DNA of 61,373 nucleotides from Vibrio sp. 10N.286.49.B1 (GCF_002873335.1 NZ_MCUW01000038.1:1-61373), one strand, 5' to 3'. Counted from the stretch's first letter, positions 48,353-61,065 are shown. The notes: a model not told the origin generated them from the sequence alone. Program-made: numbers and translations.

Positions 48353-50626
48353 TCAAAGTGCACTGTATTTCTCTCTTAACCTTTGTCGTATCCATTCAGC
48401 TAATGAATTAACAACAAAAGTAAAACTAAACAAAATCAAGGCGATCAAGAACAATAGACGATAATGAGTACTGCCCACGTCAGATTCTGGCAACTCCACC
48501 GCCATTGTGGCAGAGAGTGTTCTCATGCTTTCAAAAATATTCCAATCAAGTATCGGGGTGTTACCTGTTGCCATAAGCACAATCATCGTTTCCCCTACAG
48601 CTCGACCTAACCCCATCATTACCGCGGAGAAAATCCCTGGACTTGCTGTCAGCAAAACCACATATAATAGGGTTTGCCACTGTGTTGCCCCTAATGCCAG
48701 TGAACCATCGCACAAGTGCTTAGGCACTGAGAAAATAGCGTCCTCTGCAATAGTGAAGATTGTTGGTATCACAGCAAAGCCCATTGCAAAGCCAACCACC
48801 AGCGCATTGCGTTGGTCAAAATCAATGCCGTGTTGCGCCAGATACACCCTAACATCACCACCAAACATCCATACCTCCATATCGTAGGAGTACGTCATCA
48901 TTAAGTACATGGCAATGATAATCACAGGGATCAGCGTAAACGGGTGCAATCCACTGGGTAGCTTCCCAGTGAAACGCTTGGGAATAAGGTACCAGACGAT
49001 TCCAGAAGCTAACGATAAGAGCGGTAGCGTGATAAGTAACATCATCACTGCAGGTAAATGACTTTCGACGATAGGAGCAAACCACATCCCGGCCAAAAAG
49101 CCAATAATCACCGTAGGTAAAGCTTCCATCAATTCAATGGTCGGTTTGACGACTTTACGCATTCCCGAAGACATAAAGTAAGCCGTATAAATAGCACCAA
49201 ATACGGCAATAGGTGCAGCAAACAACATAGCAAACGCCGCGGCTTTTATCGTGCCAAACGCAATAGGAACTAAGCTGAATTTAGGCTCAAAATCATCATT
49301 TGCTGCCGTTGTCTGCCAAACAAACTCAGGTTCTGGGTAGCTTTCATACCAAACCTTGCCCCACAGCGCACTCCAGGATATCTCCGGATGTTCATTATCT
49401 ATTTTAGCGATATGAAGGACATTATCGATGACCAACGCGGCATAGCGATTATTATTCGATAAGCCGATGCTTTGTAATGTACCATCGGGTAGTCGAAGAT
49501 CAGAGACCGCTTTTTCACTGGTGGTATAACGCCCTTGGATCTCACCAGTACCCAAGCGAGCTAAAAAGCCTTTACTAAGGTTCTCGGGTATAATTTGTTC
49601 AACCGAAGCATCAAATTCAAACGAACGAATCGGCGTCAATACCCTTGTCTTATTCGTTAATACATCAAACCACTGCCAAACCATGTGATTATCGTATTGA
49701 ACAAGCAATGAATAGGCCCCAGCTAGCAACGATATGTCCGTCACTGCAGCTTCGCTAGCACTTCTTAGGTTAATCACTTCTCTGACGGTCAGTTGATTTG
49801 ATTGATGAACAATGACATACAATTCATCTTTAACGCGGACGTATACTGTGTTGCCATTGGGGGTCAGCAACAATTGATCGGCATCGTTTATAGTGAAGTT
49901 TGACGTCGTGATGTTAGCCCCTGTTATTGGCGTATTATCATCCGAAATACTTGTCGTACGTTGAGCACTTAACGTTTTAATATGGTCTTTCTCAACGTGA
50001 TCGGACAATCGGCTCATCAAGTCATCATTCGAGCTCTCTGTCTCTTGGATTAGATGCACATGACCGAGTGCATCAATCGTCGCAAAGGACATCGTCTTTT
50101 GATTCTTCGCCGCTGCAGCAATCACGACGGGCTGCCCATCCGTCGACGCGACAATCCAATTCAATCTGTTGTTGTCTGACGCTACAACCTGATTGCTTGC
50201 GATTTCAGTGTCAAAGCTCGGCGTTACAGCGGCCAATTGATTGCCATTACGAAGCAGTATTAACCATTTGGATGACGAGCTTAATAATTCCGCTCCATCT
50301 TGGAGATACTGCGATTGCGTCACTTGTCCTGATACTAACGATTTTTCTGTGACAATTCCGTCAGACGTATAAAACCGAGCTTTAGTCGCATTATCATCAA
50401 CAGCGGTTGTTATAATAGGGGCGGTAAGTTCAATCGGCTCAGCCTTTAACCAAGTGATCTTAGCATCAGAAAAAATGGGGAAGGTAACAAAGGCAAGGTA
50501 GACAAAGATAAAGATCAATCCAGCAAGCACACTGAGGCCACCGAATGAGACGATCCAACGAACGAGCCGATCCTGAATCTGACGTTTACGATCTTTAGTG
50601 TGCAATGAAAAGCTGGCGTTTGCCAT
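48353..50626 (-). CDS. pstC: phosphate ABC transporter permease PstC (enlarged form)
   Basis: PstC is the second Pst membrane subunit. At 757 residues it far exceeds E. coli PstC (319). It has a basic N-terminus, a membrane helix (about 24-52), a periplasmic region of about 400 residues (about 55-455) with repeated beta-strand patterns that recall a propeller (for example GTLQSIGLSNNNRYAALVI), and then the permease core (about 458-755) with [17 protein letters not shown]. It heads the pstCAB-phoU operon, opposite ppk. The domain's role is unknown to me. Confidence 0.92.
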   Translation of the reverse strand: MANASFSLHTKDRKRQIQDRLVRWIVSFGGLSVLAGLIFIFVYLAFVTFPIFSDAKITWLKAEPIELTAPIITTAVDDNATKARFYTSDGIVTEKSLVSGQVTQSQYLQDGAELLSSSSKWLILLRNGNQLAAVTPSFDTEIASNQVVASDNNRLNWIVASTDGQPVVIAAAAKNQKTMSFATIDALGHVHLIQETESSNDDLMSRLSDHVEKDHIKTLSAQRTTSISDDNTPITGANITTSNFTINDADQLLLTPNGNTVYVRVKDELYVIVHQSNQLTVREVINLRSASEAAVTDISLLAGAYSLLVQYDNHMVWQWFDVLTNKTRVLTPIRSFEFDASVEQIIPENLSKGFLARLGTGEIQGRYTTSEKAVSDLRLPDGTLQSIGLSNNNRYAALVIDNVLHIAKIDNEHPEISWSALWGKVWYESYPEPEFVWQTTAANDDFEPKFSLVPIAFGTIKAAAFAMLFAAPIAVFGAIYTAYFMSSGMRKVVKPTIELMEALPTVIIGFLAGMWFAPIVESHLPAVMMLLITLPLLSLASGIVWYLIPKRFTGKLPSGLHPFTLIPVIIIAMYLMMTYSYDMEVWMFGGDVRVYLAQHGIDFDQRNALVVGFAMGFAVIPTIFTIAEDAIFSVPKHLCDGSLALGATQWQTLLYVVLLTASPGIFSAVMMGLGRAVGETMIVLMATGNTPILDWNIFESMRTLSATMAVELPESDVGSTHYRLLFLIALILFSFTFVVNSLAEWIRQRLREKYSAL

Positions 50627-50889
50627 AATTTACATTCTATCTCTTGATGATGTTTGAGGTTGTAAGGGGAGCTGTCCCACTTAGATTATGGGATAAAATA
50701 CAAGCTTGCACGAAATGCCTCAACATAATATGTCGTTTAGGTGACAATTATATTACACAGCCTCTAACGTACTGAAAATCATAAAATGTCGTACGCTGTA
50801 TTAGAAATTAAATAAAAGTGTCATGTAAGACCACTATGGTTCACGGCTAGATTTCGTTATCCCCCCTGTTCATCAATAGGGTATTAAGA
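50627..50889. other. pstC / ppk divergent intergenic region
   Basis: A 263-bp spacer that must hold promoters for both the pst operon and ppk-ppx. TTGTCACCTAAACGACAT (minus, about 50730-50747) has 11-bp-spaced half-sites but matches the Pho box at only 11 of 18 positions. No strong Pho box is seen, in contrast to phoB. Confidence 0.4.
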
Positions 50890-53016
50890 ATGGTTGATTA
50901 TATGAGCGCAGAAAAATTCTATGTAGAAAAAGAACTTAGCTGGTTGTCTTTCAATGAGCGGGTACTTCAGGAAGCTGCGGATAAAACCGTTCCTCTGATC
51001 GAAAGGATCCGATTTCTCGGGATCTTTTCTAACAACCTAGATGAATTCTACAAGGTTCGATTTTCAGATGTTAAACGTCGAATTTTAATAAACCAAGAAA
51101 GTGGTAATGGTGATAAATCCAAGCGGCTGCTTTCAAAAATGCAGAGCAAGGTTCTCAAGCTAAACCTTAGGTTTGATGAGCTCTACAATGAACTCATTTT
51201 GGAAATGGCGCGCCGACGCATTTTTTTGGTTAATGAAACTCAACTCACCGACACCCAAAAAAAATGGATTCATAAGTATTTCCAGAAGAAAGTGCTCCCT
51301 CATTTAACGCCATTACTTCTCAAAGATGAGATAGACGTTCTACAATTTTTAAAAGACGAATACGCCTATATCGGTGTAGAAATAAAAAAAGAAGAAACCT
51401 CTCAATACGCATTACTCGAGATTCCAACGGACCACCTCCCCCGCTTTGTTATGGTACCGGAACAAAAGGGAGAGCGACGCAAGACCATTATTTTGCTCGA
51501 TAACATCATTCGATATTGCTTAGACGACGTCTTTCGAGGTTTTTTTGATTACGATTCACTCAATGGCTATTCAATCAAAATGACACGTGACGCGGAATAT
51601 GACCTGAGTCATGAGGTTGAACATAGTTTGCTCGAACAAATGTCGGAAGGGGTCAACCAACGCCTGAGCGCAATGCCCGTTCGATTTGTATATGAAGATG
51701 GTATGCCCGAAAGCATGCTCACGTTATTGTGTAACAAGCTCGGCATTTCAAACTATGACAGTTTGATTCGGGGTGGGCGTTACCATAACTTTAAAGATTT
51801 CATCAATTTTCCAAACGTAGGCCGCGATTACTTAGAAAACAAACCATTACCTCCAATGCGTTGCGCCGATTTTGATGGCTACGCCAATCAGTTTGATGCT
51901 ATACGTGCGCAAGATATTCTATTAAATTTCCCATATCATTCATTTGAACACGTTACCGAGCTCGTTCGCCAAGCCTCTTACGACCCTAAAGTCCGTGGCA
52001 TTAAGATTAATATCTACCGAGTCGCAAAAGATTCTAGATTAATGAGCTCTCTCATCGATGCACGACACAATGGTAAGGCTGTAACCGTCGTGGTTGAACT
52101 GCAAGCACGCTTTGATGAAGAAGCTAATATTGAATGGTCGAAAGTACTCACTGACAATGGCGTCCAGGTGATTTTTGGCGCTCCAGGCCTCAAAATCCAC
52201 TCGAAGCTATTGCTCATTAGTCGACTCGAACACGGGGAGATCGTCCGCTACGCCCATGTTGGTACAGGCAATTTTCACGAAAAAAATGCTCGTTTCTACA
52301 CTGACTTCTCGTTACTGACTGCCGATCATGCCATTACCAATGAAGTCCGTAATGTCTTTGGTTATATAGAAAACCCGTATAGACCCGTAAAATTTGACCA
52401 TTTAATTGTCTCTCCTCGCAATTCTCGTAAACAACTTTATCAACTCATCGATGAAGAAATCAGTCACGCTCATGCGGGAAACAAAGCCAAGCTCATATTG
52501 AAAGTGAATAACCTTGCTGATAAAGGGCTGGTCAATAGGCTTTATACCGCAAGCCAGGCGGGGGTGAAAATCAATATGATTGTTCGTGGCATGTGTGCAT
52601 TAGTACCAGGACTAGAAGGGATCAGCGATAACATCACTATAATTAGTATTGTCGATCGTTTTTTGGAACATCCAAGAGTTATCATTACCCACAACAATGG
52701 CGATCCTAAGGTCTATATATCCTCTGCCGACTGGATGACTCGAAATATTGACCATCGAATTGAGGTTGCCACACCGATTTACGACACACGTTTAAAACAG
52801 CGAATCATTGATATTATCAATATCCATTTCACAGACACAATGAAAGCACGCCACATCGATAAAGAAATGAGTAACACTTACGTTTCACGGGGCAATAAGA
52901 AAAAAGTGCGTTCACAAGTTGCTATTTACGACTATCTTAAACACGTAGAGAAGCAAACTAAAAAGAACAATAAGCAGCGATTAGAGAATGAGTCAGAACA
53001 TAACGGAAATCAGTAA
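50890..53016 (+). CDS. ppk: polyphosphate kinase 1
   Basis: Ppk polymerises the gamma-phosphate of ATP into inorganic polyphosphate at the membrane. The 708-residue protein has the N-terminal [16 protein letters not shown] block (about 14-29), an upper head domain, and two phospholipase-D-like catalytic domains; the autophosphorylated histidine is H437 in [10 protein letters not shown], followed by [17 protein letters not shown]. The start at 50890 has AGGG upstream; an internal ATG at 50902 would also fit the E. coli N-terminus. Its 3' end overlaps ppx by 29 bp. Confidence 0.96.
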   Translation: MVDYMSAEKFYVEKELSWLSFNERVLQEAADKTVPLIERIRFLGIFSNNLDEFYKVRFSDVKRRILINQESGNGDKSKRLLSKMQSKVLKLNLRFDELYNELILEMARRRIFLVNETQLTDTQKKWIHKYFQKKVLPHLTPLLLKDEIDVLQFLKDEYAYIGVEIKKEETSQYALLEIPTDHLPRFVMVPEQKGERRKTIILLDNIIRYCLDDVFRGFFDYDSLNGYSIKMTRDAEYDLSHEVEHSLLEQMSEGVNQRLSAMPVRFVYEDGMPESMLTLLCNKLGISNYDSLIRGGRYHNFKDFINFPNVGRDYLENKPLPPMRCADFDGYANQFDAIRAQDILLNFPYHSFEHVTELVRQASYDPKVRGIKINIYRVAKDSRLMSSLIDARHNGKAVTVVVELQARFDEEANIEWSKVLTDNGVQVIFGAPGLKIHSKLLLISRLEHGEIVRYAHVGTGNFHEKNARFYTDFSLLTADHAITNEVRNVFGYIENPYRPVKFDHLIVSPRNSRKQLYQLIDEEISHAHAGNKAKLILKVNNLADKGLVNRLYTASQAGVKINMIVRGMCALVPGLEGISDNITIISIVDRFLEHPRVIITHNNGDPKVYISSADWMTRNIDHRIEVATPIYDTRLKQRIIDIINIHFTDTMKARHIDKEMSNTYVSRGNKKKVRSQVAIYDYLKHVEKQTKKNNKQRLENESEHNGNQ

Positions 53017-54496
53017 ACAGGTCGCGGCCATTGATTTAGGCTCCAATAGCTTTCATATGGTCGTCGCTAAAGTCATCAATCAAGACCTGCAAATCGTTAG
53101 TCGACATAAGCAAAGGGTGCGCTTAGCGCTCGGGCTAGATGCGCAAAATAATTTGGATAACGCGTCGATTGAACGGGGCCTTGAGTGCCTCGCCATGTTC
53201 GCAGAAAGATTGCAGGGTTTTGAGGTCGGCCACGTCCGGATTGCAGCGACACATACATTACGTATCGCCAATAATGCCCACATATTTTTGCAACGCGCTA
53301 AAGCGATTCTGCCGTTTTCTATCGAGATCATTCCAGGCGAAGAAGAAGCAAGGCTCATTTATTCTGGCGTTGCTCATACGCAAACAGAATCAAGTTCCAA
53401 GCTTGTGGTAGATATCGGTGGTGGCAGCACAGAACTCATTATAGGCGAAGCGTTCACACCTAAATTACTCAATAGTACCCAAATGGGGTGTGTCAGTTAT
53501 ACAAAAAAATACTTCGCGAATGGTAAGCTATCCACTAAGAACTTTTCCAAGGCTATTCTGTCCGCTCAGCAACGGCTGGAAGCGTTGAGCCCTCGCTACA
53601 GAAAGTCAGGGTGGGAGATCGCATTAGGTTCATCAGGTACAATAAAAGCAATTAAAGAAGTACTTGTTGGGCTGGGTTATGATGATGGCGTCATCACCCT
53701 TAAACGTTTACACAAACTCATTGATAAGCTTTGTGAGTTTAACCATATCGATAACATTACCTTCCCCGGCTTGACGGTTGAACGACAGCCTGTTTTTGCT
53801 GCTGGTGTCGCGATCTTAACAGCCATTTTTGATAGCCTATCTTTAGATGAAATGCATTGCTCAACGGGTGCACTCCGTGAAGGGTTGTTGTATGAGATGG
53901 AAGATCAGTTCCAGCGTTCAGACATTAGAATGAGAACCGCCGAAAATCTGGCTCAAAAACACTCTGTCGACATCAATCACGCAGACAATGTGCGAGTTCA
54001 AGCTCGTGACTTTCTCTACCAATTACACGATTCTCTGGAACTAAAAAAGAAAAGTAAGCTCTATAGCCTAATCGAATGGAGCGCGCTACTTCACGAGGTA
54101 GGGCTGAGTATCAACTACCAAGCCTTTCATAAGCATTCAAGCTATATTCTTCAACATACCACTATGCCTGGGTTCAACAGTGAAGAGCAACTTGTGCTCG
54201 CAACACTCGCTCGCTTTCAAAGAAAGCAACTTAAGTTACAAGAGCTCCCTGAGTTTTCTTTATATAAAAAGAAGCATATTGAAGGGTTAATTCGGGTACT
54301 AAGGCTAGCCATAATTTTAAATGGTCAACGCAATGAAGAGCCTAAGCCTCCCATGCAAATTGTCATCAATAAAGGCGCTTGGATACTCTCAAGTACTCAG
54401 AAAGATTGGCTTCTCCATAACAAGTTACTTGATGCGGATTTACAAACCGAACAGCGCTACTGGCAAGGTGCCGGTTGGGTATTAGAGTTTTCATGA
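52988..54496 (+). CDS. ppx: exopolyphosphatase
   Basis: Ppx removes terminal phosphates from polyphosphate and, like GppA, may hydrolyse pppGpp. The 502-residue protein is an ASKHA-fold phosphatase with [15 protein letters not shown] (about 13-27), the catalytic-acid segment [13 protein letters not shown] (about 117-129), and [12 protein letters not shown] (about 142-153), then a C-terminal HD-like helical domain. It is co-transcribed with ppk by overlap, pairing synthesis with turnover. Confidence 0.95.
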   Translation: MSQNITEISKQVAAIDLGSNSFHMVVAKVINQDLQIVSRHKQRVRLALGLDAQNNLDNASIERGLECLAMFAERLQGFEVGHVRIAATHTLRIANNAHIFLQRAKAILPFSIEIIPGEEEARLIYSGVAHTQTESSSKLVVDIGGGSTELIIGEAFTPKLLNSTQMGCVSYTKKYFANGKLSTKNFSKAILSAQQRLEALSPRYRKSGWEIALGSSGTIKAIKEVLVGLGYDDGVITLKRLHKLIDKLCEFNHIDNITFPGLTVERQPVFAAGVAILTAIFDSLSLDEMHCSTGALREGLLYEMEDQFQRSDIRMRTAENLAQKHSVDINHADNVRVQARDFLYQLHDSLELKKKSKLYSLIEWSALLHEVGLSINYQAFHKHSSYILQHTTMPGFNSEEQLVLATLARFQRKQLKLQELPEFSLYKKKHIEGLIRVLRLAIILNGQRNEEPKPPMQIVINKGAWILSSTQKDWLLHNKLLDADLQTEQRYWQGAGWVLEFS

Positions 54497-54560
54497 TGTT
54501 ATATTTCAATAACTCATCACTGACATCATCAGACTTGCACCACCGAAACTGAAACGAAGC

Positions 54561-55526
54561 TTACTGCGCCAGAGAGAGACCAACCTTAGATAGCTCATGT
54601 TCAACAAAAGATCGGGTTAATGGCACATAGCCATCTTGCTCGACAATTTGTTGCCCCTCTTGAGAATAGATATAACGGATATAGGCTTCTTCTATGGGCT
54701 CTAGCGGTTTATTAGGGTTTTTATTAACGTAGATATAAAGATAGCGTGACAATGGGTAATCACCAGATAAAACGTTCTCTCGGTGCGGATAGACATACTG
54801 CTTACCATACTTGGCAATCGGTAGCAGCCGTGCATCAGACACCTTGTAACCAATACCTGAATAACCAATCGTATTCACTGAGGATGCGACAGATTGAACA
54901 GCCGAAGCAGAGCCGGGTTGCTCATTTACATTTCGCTTAAAGTCACCTCCGCACAGAGCATTTTTTTTAAAAAATCCGTAGGTACCTGATACTGAATTAC
55001 GTCCAAACATTTGTATAGGCCGTTGACTCCAACTACTTTCAACACCCAAATCTGACCAAGTTTGAACACTTTCTAACGCACCACAACGTAAGGTCGCAGA
55101 GAAGATACTATCAAGCTCTTCAAAATTAAGCCCTTTGATCGGATTATCCTTGTGAACGAAGATACCTATTGCATCGATCGCAACACTAAGTGCTGTGGGT
55201 TTATAGCCATACTCACGCTCGAATGCCGTCACCTCTTGAAGTCGCATAGCTCGACTCATCGGCCCAAACTGTGCCGTTCCCTCAGCGAGCGCCGGCGGAG
55301 CAGTTGAAGAACCGGATGCTTGTATTTGTGCATTCACATTTGGATAGATAGTCTTAAACTCTTCTAACCACAATGTTGTCATTCCTGAAAGCGTATCAGA
55401 CCCCACTGATGAGAGGTTACCCGATACACCTGGTATTTTCTGATAACGAGGAAGATCTGTTGCCCCCGCTCCCAGTGAAACTGACAACGTCCATGACGCT
55501 AAAATGGCGTAAAAGCGATGAGTCAT
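54561..55526 (-). CDS. pstS: periplasmic phosphate-binding protein PstS
   Basis: PstS captures phosphate in the periplasm for PstCA. The 321-residue precursor has a signal peptide (1 to about 22, LSVSLGAGA) and the ligand segments [12 protein letters not shown] (about 42-53), [10 protein letters not shown] (about 70-79) and [12 protein letters not shown] (about 174-185) with the serines and threonines that hold phosphate. Its start codon overlaps the phoR stop by one base (TAATG), so it belongs to a phoB-phoR-pstS transcript, separate from pstCAB. Confidence 0.94.
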   Translation of the reverse strand: MTHRFYAILASWTLSVSLGAGATDLPRYQKIPGVSGNLSSVGSDTLSGMTTLWLEEFKTIYPNVNAQIQASGSSTAPPALAEGTAQFGPMSRAMRLQEVTAFEREYGYKPTALSVAIDAIGIFVHKDNPIKGLNFEELDSIFSATLRCGALESVQTWSDLGVESSWSQRPIQMFGRNSVSGTYGFFKKNALCGGDFKRNVNEQPGSASAVQSVASSVNTIGYSGIGYKVSDARLLPIAKYGKQYVYPHRENVLSGDYPLSRYLYIYVNKNPNKPLEPIEEAYIRYIYSQEGQQIVEQDGYVPLTRSFVEHELSKVGLSLAQ

Positions 55527-56824
55527 TACTCAACAACCAGTCTTTCTGGAAGAATAAAGGAAAACTTACTCCCAACATCAACCTCTGAATGAATCTCCAA
55601 ATGAGAGTCATGGTGAGACAAGGCATGTTTTACAATTGCTAACCCTAAGCCACTACCTCCAGTGTCTCTCGACCGAGCCTTGTCCACTCGATAAAAACGC
55701 TCGGTTAAACGATGTAAATGTTGGGCTTCAATACCATCACCTGTGTCTTCTACATCCAAGCATGCCCCTTGAGAGGATTGGTACCAGCGTACCTTGACTC
55801 CAGCCCCTGGTGGTGTGTACTTCACGGCATTGTAGACTAGGTTAGAAATAGCACTACGCAGCTGGTCTTCATCACCAAACACTCGCAGACGGTTATCGAT
55901 ATCGAATTCTATCTTATGTTGATCATCGCCACTCAAGCTGACCGCTTCTTTTTCCAAAATTTCAAGCATGGCGGGTACATTAACAACCTCATCAAGCTCA
56001 TGCATTGGTGCCGCCTCAATTTTAGAAAGTGTGAGTAGCTGATTCACCAAACTGTTCATCCTATTGAGCTGCTCGGTCATGACCCCATGAGCCTTAGTCC
56101 ACATAGGCCCAACCACCATGTCAGGGTCTTCTGTCATTTCCAGATAACCCTGAAGTACGGTCATTGGTGTACGTAGTTCATGCGAAACGTTGGCAAAGAA
56201 GTTACGACGCATACCTTCCAGTTGCTTCAACTGACTTACGTCACGTACCACCATCAAGTGCTCACCTTCCGTGTAGGGCACGATACGCAATTCAATCATT
56301 CTTTCTACGTTCAGGGGTGAAGGCATTTCTAACGGCTCAGAGAAATCGTTTTTATTGAGGTATTTTATGAAATCTGGCGTTCGGATTAAATTCGAAATTG
56401 GCTGACCAGAGTCACCCGGCCAACGAAAGCCGAGTAAGTGCTGAGCAAGTTTGTTACACCACACAATATTACCTTCGCTGCGAAATACAACGACAGCATC
56501 GGGCAGTGACTCGGCACCATTTTTAAAACGTCGAATAAGATTCGTTAGCTCTTTACGCTTACGTCTTTGGCGTTGCTGTAATCGGTAAATGCCATTAAAT
56601 AACAGCTCCCAATTACCAGTACCAGACGGCGGCGTCAGGCGCTTCTCGTCCCAAAGCCATGCTGACAGGCGCATTTGGTTGTGTAGATGCCATACAAGCT
56701 GCATCACCGTTGCAGCAAGCAGTAACCATGGCATGTAGCCAAACATCCACCCGACAATAATCCAAGGGGTGTAAAAAAAAGCCAGCTCCCAGGCTAGCTT
56801 TTTCCATGTTAATCGTTCAACCAT
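55526..56824 (-). CDS. phoR: phosphate-sensing histidine kinase PhoR
   Basis: PhoR phosphorylates PhoB when phosphate is scarce and dephosphorylates it when phosphate is ample. The 432-residue protein has two N-terminal membrane helices with almost no periplasmic loop (about 8-45), a PAS domain (about 95-200), the HisKA box [15 protein letters not shown] (about 213-227), and a HATPase domain with DTGDGIEAQ and [14 protein letters not shown] (about 386-399). It is 19 bp after phoB. Confidence 0.96.
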   Translation of the reverse strand: MVERLTWKKLAWELAFFYTPWIIVGWMFGYMPWLLLAATVMQLVWHLHNQMRLSAWLWDEKRLTPPSGTGNWELLFNGIYRLQQRQRRKRKELTNLIRRFKNGAESLPDAVVVFRSEGNIVWCNKLAQHLLGFRWPGDSGQPISNLIRTPDFIKYLNKNDFSEPLEMPSPLNVERMIELRIVPYTEGEHLMVVRDVSQLKQLEGMRRNFFANVSHELRTPMTVLQGYLEMTEDPDMVVGPMWTKAHGVMTEQLNRMNSLVNQLLTLSKIEAAPMHELDEVVNVPAMLEILEKEAVSLSGDDQHKIEFDIDNRLRVFGDEDQLRSAISNLVYNAVKYTPPGAGVKVRWYQSSQGACLDVEDTGDGIEAQHLHRLTERFYRVDKARSRDTGGSGLGLAIVKHALSHHDSHLEIHSEVDVGSKFSFILPERLVVE

Positions 56825-56843
56825 TTATTTCTCCAGTTCAGTG

Positions 56844-57533
56844 CTAGCCTTTGGTTGAAAAACGATAACCAGCACCTCGAACAGTTTGAATCAACTTATC
56901 ATGTCCAGCTGACTCTAATGCCTTTCGCAAACGACGAATATGAACATCAACCGTGCGATCTTCTACGTACACATTCGTACCCCAAACGTTATTCAATAAC
57001 TGCTCTCGGCTATACACTCGTTCTTGATGGGTCATAAAGAAGTGCAACATTTTAAACTCGGTTGGCCCCATATCTAATGGTTGATCATTAGCGGTTACGC
57101 GGTGCGAAACAGGATCCAATTTTAAACCTTGTACATCAATAACATCTTCTAGCGCCGTTGGGGTGACTCTGCGAATGACGGCTTTTAATCGAGCCACCAA
57201 CTCTTTCGGTGAGAATGGCTTTGTAATATAGTCATCAGCCCCAACTTCAAGGCCACGTACCTTATCTTCTTCTTCACCTCGAGCTGTCAGCATGACTACC
57301 GGGATATTACGCGTTAACTCTTCACGCTTCATATGTTTGATAAAGTTAATGCCGGAGCCACCAGGTAGCATCCAATCCAAAAGGACAAGATCGGGGAACG
57401 GTTCAGCCAATTTATTTACTGCCGTGTCGTAATCTTCAGCTTCTACGGCTTGGTAGCCTTTCTGCTCTAATACAAAGCACAACATTTCGCGAATTGGCGC
57501 TTCATCCTCAACAACCAGGATTCTTCTAGACAT
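56844..57533 (-). CDS. phoB: phosphate regulon response regulator PhoB
   Basis: PhoB activates the Pho regulon when phosphorylated. The 229-residue protein has a receiver domain with the phosphate-accepting D53 (LLDWMLPG) and K105 region [10 protein letters not shown], then a winged-helix OmpR-type DNA-binding domain (about 125-229) with [17 protein letters not shown]. It leads phoB-phoR-pstS and has a strong Pho box and -10 directly upstream, so it is autoregulated. Confidence 0.98.
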   Translation of the reverse strand: MSRRILVVEDEAPIREMLCFVLEQKGYQAVEAEDYDTAVNKLAEPFPDLVLLDWMLPGGSGINFIKHMKREELTRNIPVVMLTARGEEEDKVRGLEVGADDYITKPFSPKELVARLKAVIRRVTPTALEDVIDVQGLKLDPVSHRVTANDQPLDMGPTEFKMLHFFMTHQERVYSREQLLNNVWGTNVYVEDRTVDVHIRRLRKALESAGHDKLIQTVRGAGYRFSTKG

Positions 57534-57570
57534 AATGGAATAACCTTATGGAATCTAATCAACTGCATGC

Positions 57571-57604
57571 ATTATCAGTAATTATTATGACACTTTTGTG
57601 ACCG
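57571..57604 (-). promoter_or_regulatory. Pho box and -10 of the phoB promoter
   Basis: On the minus strand CGGTCACAAAAGTGTCAT (57604-57587) matches the E. coli Pho box CTGTCATAAAACTGTCAT at 15 of 18 positions with the two half-sites 11 bp apart. A GATAAT -10 (57576-57571) follows after exactly 10 bp, the usual geometry of PhoB-activated promoters. Confidence 0.9.
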
Positions 57605-57727
57605 TTGAAAACAATTTTTAATATAAGTTTCGCACAAATCCCATTGTCAGAATCAATATTTAGGCTAAGACATTTCCATAAAAATTGCCTATGATGTGCA
57701 GCGTTCAATTATTAATGTGAGAGTAAT

Positions 57728-58636
57728 ATGTGGTTTAAAAACTGTTTGGTCTATCGTTTCAATAAGGAACTTGAGTTTAACGCTGATAAGCTAGAACAGC
57801 AGCTTGAAGAGTTTCGTTTCACACCATGTGGTAGCCAAGATAAGCAAAAATTTGGCTGGGTTACTGCATTGGGTAAACATGGCGACATGATGACTCATGT
57901 ATCTGAAGACCGTATTTTGCTTTGCGCTAAGAAAGAAGAAAAAATGTTGCCGGCATCAGTGATCAAAGAGTCATTGAGCAACAAGGTAGATTTATTAGAA
58001 ACGCAGGAAGGTCGTCCCCTGAAGAAAAAAGAAAAAGACGATCTTAAAGAAGACATTATCATTGATTTACTGCCACGTGCATTTAGTCGAAGTAACCTAA
58101 CCTACATGGTAATAATGCCAAAAGATGGCTTTATTATCGTTGACTCAAGCAGCTTTAAAAAAGCAGAAGACGTGATCGCATTGCTACGTAAAACCATGGG
58201 CAGCTTACCGGTCATACCTGCATTTCCAGAGCAGCCAATTGAAAACACACTGACTGAATGGGTAAAGACTGGCACAACACCACCAGGTTTCAATATGCTA
58301 GACGAAGCTGAACTCAAATCGGTACTTGAAGACGGCGGTATCATTCGCTGTAAAAAACAAGAGCTATCTAGTGATGAAATCCTTGGTCATATTGAGGCGA
58401 ATAAATTTGTGACCAAGCTTGCCCTTAACTGGCAGGAGCGTATTGAATTTATCTTTGCTGACGATGGCAGCATCAAACGCCTGAAATTTAGTGACGAGCT
58501 AAAAGACCAAAACGAAGATATCCCAAGAGAAGATGCCGCAGCACGAATTGACGCTGGCTTCTCTTTGCTATGTGGAGAGCTGAGCACATTTTTACCAAGT
58601 CTGTATAACGCATTTGGCGGTTTACCACAGCAATAA
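57728..58636 (+). CDS. rdgC: recombination-associated protein RdgC
   Basis: RdgC is a ring-shaped DNA-binding protein that limits RecA action and helps replication restart. The 302-residue protein matches E. coli (303). It begins [15 protein letters not shown] and shows the conserved [11 protein letters not shown] and [10 protein letters not shown] segments. The ATG at 57728 follows TGTGAGAGTAAT. It is monocistronic with its own terminator and divergent from phoB. Confidence 0.96.
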   Translation: MWFKNCLVYRFNKELEFNADKLEQQLEEFRFTPCGSQDKQKFGWVTALGKHGDMMTHVSEDRILLCAKKEEKMLPASVIKESLSNKVDLLETQEGRPLKKKEKDDLKEDIIIDLLPRAFSRSNLTYMVIMPKDGFIIVDSSSFKKAEDVIALLRKTMGSLPVIPAFPEQPIENTLTEWVKTGTTPPGFNMLDEAELKSVLEDGGIIRCKKQELSSDEILGHIEANKFVTKLALNWQERIEFIFADDGSIKRLKFSDELKDQNEDIPREDAAARIDAGFSLLCGELSTFLPSLYNAFGGLPQQ

Positions 58637-58649
58637 TCCTTTCTAATCA

Positions 58650-58676
58650 ATGCCCGGCTCTTCCGGGCATATTTCT
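58650..58676 (+). terminator. terminator of rdgC
   Basis: ATGCCCGG (58650-58657) and CCGGGCAT (58663-58670) form a perfect 8-bp stem with a 5-nt loop followed by ATTTCT. Confidence 0.75.
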
Positions 58677-58773
58677 GCGCTTGGAATACCCACAATTTTA
58701 GCGTAAAATTTGCGCCCCTTAGTACCATGAGGTGGTACTTCCCTGACTTATAATCAGAATAGAGAATTAAGCA

Positions 58774-60415
<1,642 letters not shown>

Positions 60416-60420
60416 ACAAG

Positions 60421-60454
60421 TAAAAAAGCCTTCGTCAGACGAAGGCTTTTTTTT
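60421..60454. terminator. bidirectional terminator after yfhL
   Basis: GCCTTCGTC (60428-60436) and GACGAAGGC (60438-60446) are perfect complements, flanked by an A-run and a T-run. It serves yfhL on the plus strand and also overlaps the stop codon of the converging minus-strand gene. Confidence 0.93.
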
Positions 60455-60761
60455 AACCTGATTTTTCTATTGGAAAGACATTACAATACAACTCTTTCTC
60501 ATATTGTATCTCTAGTTTTTTGCGCCAGTTTTCAGCTGAGTTTATTGGAATTAAATAAAATTTTTCTCGGCTGGTGTCTGTGACAAACGCAATGCCATGC
60601 TGCATCAATTCAAAATGAATATCATTGATAAACCCGAGCGTGAAGCTTTGTCGACCAGAAAGTTGGTTAATATCTTCTCGCGTTAAAATTACCCCCGATT
60701 TCTCAGAAGCAAACCTTTCTCTCAACCACCTCGAAAACTGCCGTGCTGATATCATTGTCAT
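60453..60761 (-). CDS. hypothetical protein, 102 residues
   Basis: I do not recognise this protein. It is soluble, with no signal peptide or membrane segment. It is mixed alpha/beta by eye, with a basic N-terminal third (SARQFSRWLRERF), a motif-like TREDINQLSGRQSFTLGFI in the middle, and a C-terminal region rich in K and E. AAGGA lies 8 nt before the ATG at 60761, a good ribosome-binding site. It follows a possible 48-codon membrane-protein ORF by 23 bp. The helical N-terminus could be a DNA- or RNA-binding winged-helix-like fold; that is a guess. Confidence 0.7.
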   Translation of the reverse strand: MTMISARQFSRWLRERFASEKSGVILTREDINQLSGRQSFTLGFINDIHFELMQHGIAFVTDTSREKFYLIPINSAENWRKKLEIQYEKELYCNVFPIEKSG

Positions 60762-60784
60762 AACGGTATTCCTTACCTAAAACT

Positions 60785-60931
60785 TTAAGGGCTTGCGCCA
60801 AAGAAAAGCAGTAGAGTAGTTCCCACTAAGATAAGAGCACCGACAAAACAACTAATCCACTGAATTACAGATAAAGATAGCCAACTAACCGCCACTTCTC
60901 CAGTCGCAAATATGAGAGAAGCTTGATTCAT
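60785..60931 (-). CDS. possible small membrane protein, 48 residues
   Basis: A minus-strand frame from ATG at 60931 to TAA at 60785 encodes 48 residues. Apart from a short polar start it is strongly hydrophobic, with one membrane helix from about residue 22 to 45 (SVIQWISCFVGALILVGTTL and following). There is no Shine-Dalgarno before the ATG; an in-frame GTG at codon 13 has GGAG very close upstream. It ends 23 bp before the 102-residue gene. Not recognised; hydrophobic composition and the tight spacing are the only support. Confidence 0.4.
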   Translation of the reverse strand: MNQASLIFATGEVAVSWLSLSVIQWISCFVGALILVGTTLLLFFGASP

Positions 60932-61065
60932 ATAAAGATGGACATGTATCTGTAGAGATAGATTAGGAAGTAAGCTTCAAGGGTCAAATATGATTTGATT
61001 CAGCTTACCTATAAAGGTGTGGAAAGTAGAATAAGTCTTTTAAGGGATAGGTTTTCATATGATGT
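60932..61065 (-). other. leader of the small gene pair, with a long hairpin
   Basis: No ORF is seen. An interrupted stem-loop spans 60970-61008: outer arms GTAAGCT / AGCTTAC and inner arms TCAAAT / ATTTGA around ATG. It lies upstream of the 48-codon ORF on the minus strand. It may be a leader structure or a promoter element. Confidence 0.35.

Noticed and set aside
50730..50747. Possible Pho box in the pstC/ppk spacer
   Set aside because: Half-sites are 11 bp apart but only 11 of 18 positions match, and no -10 lies at the expected distance on either strand.
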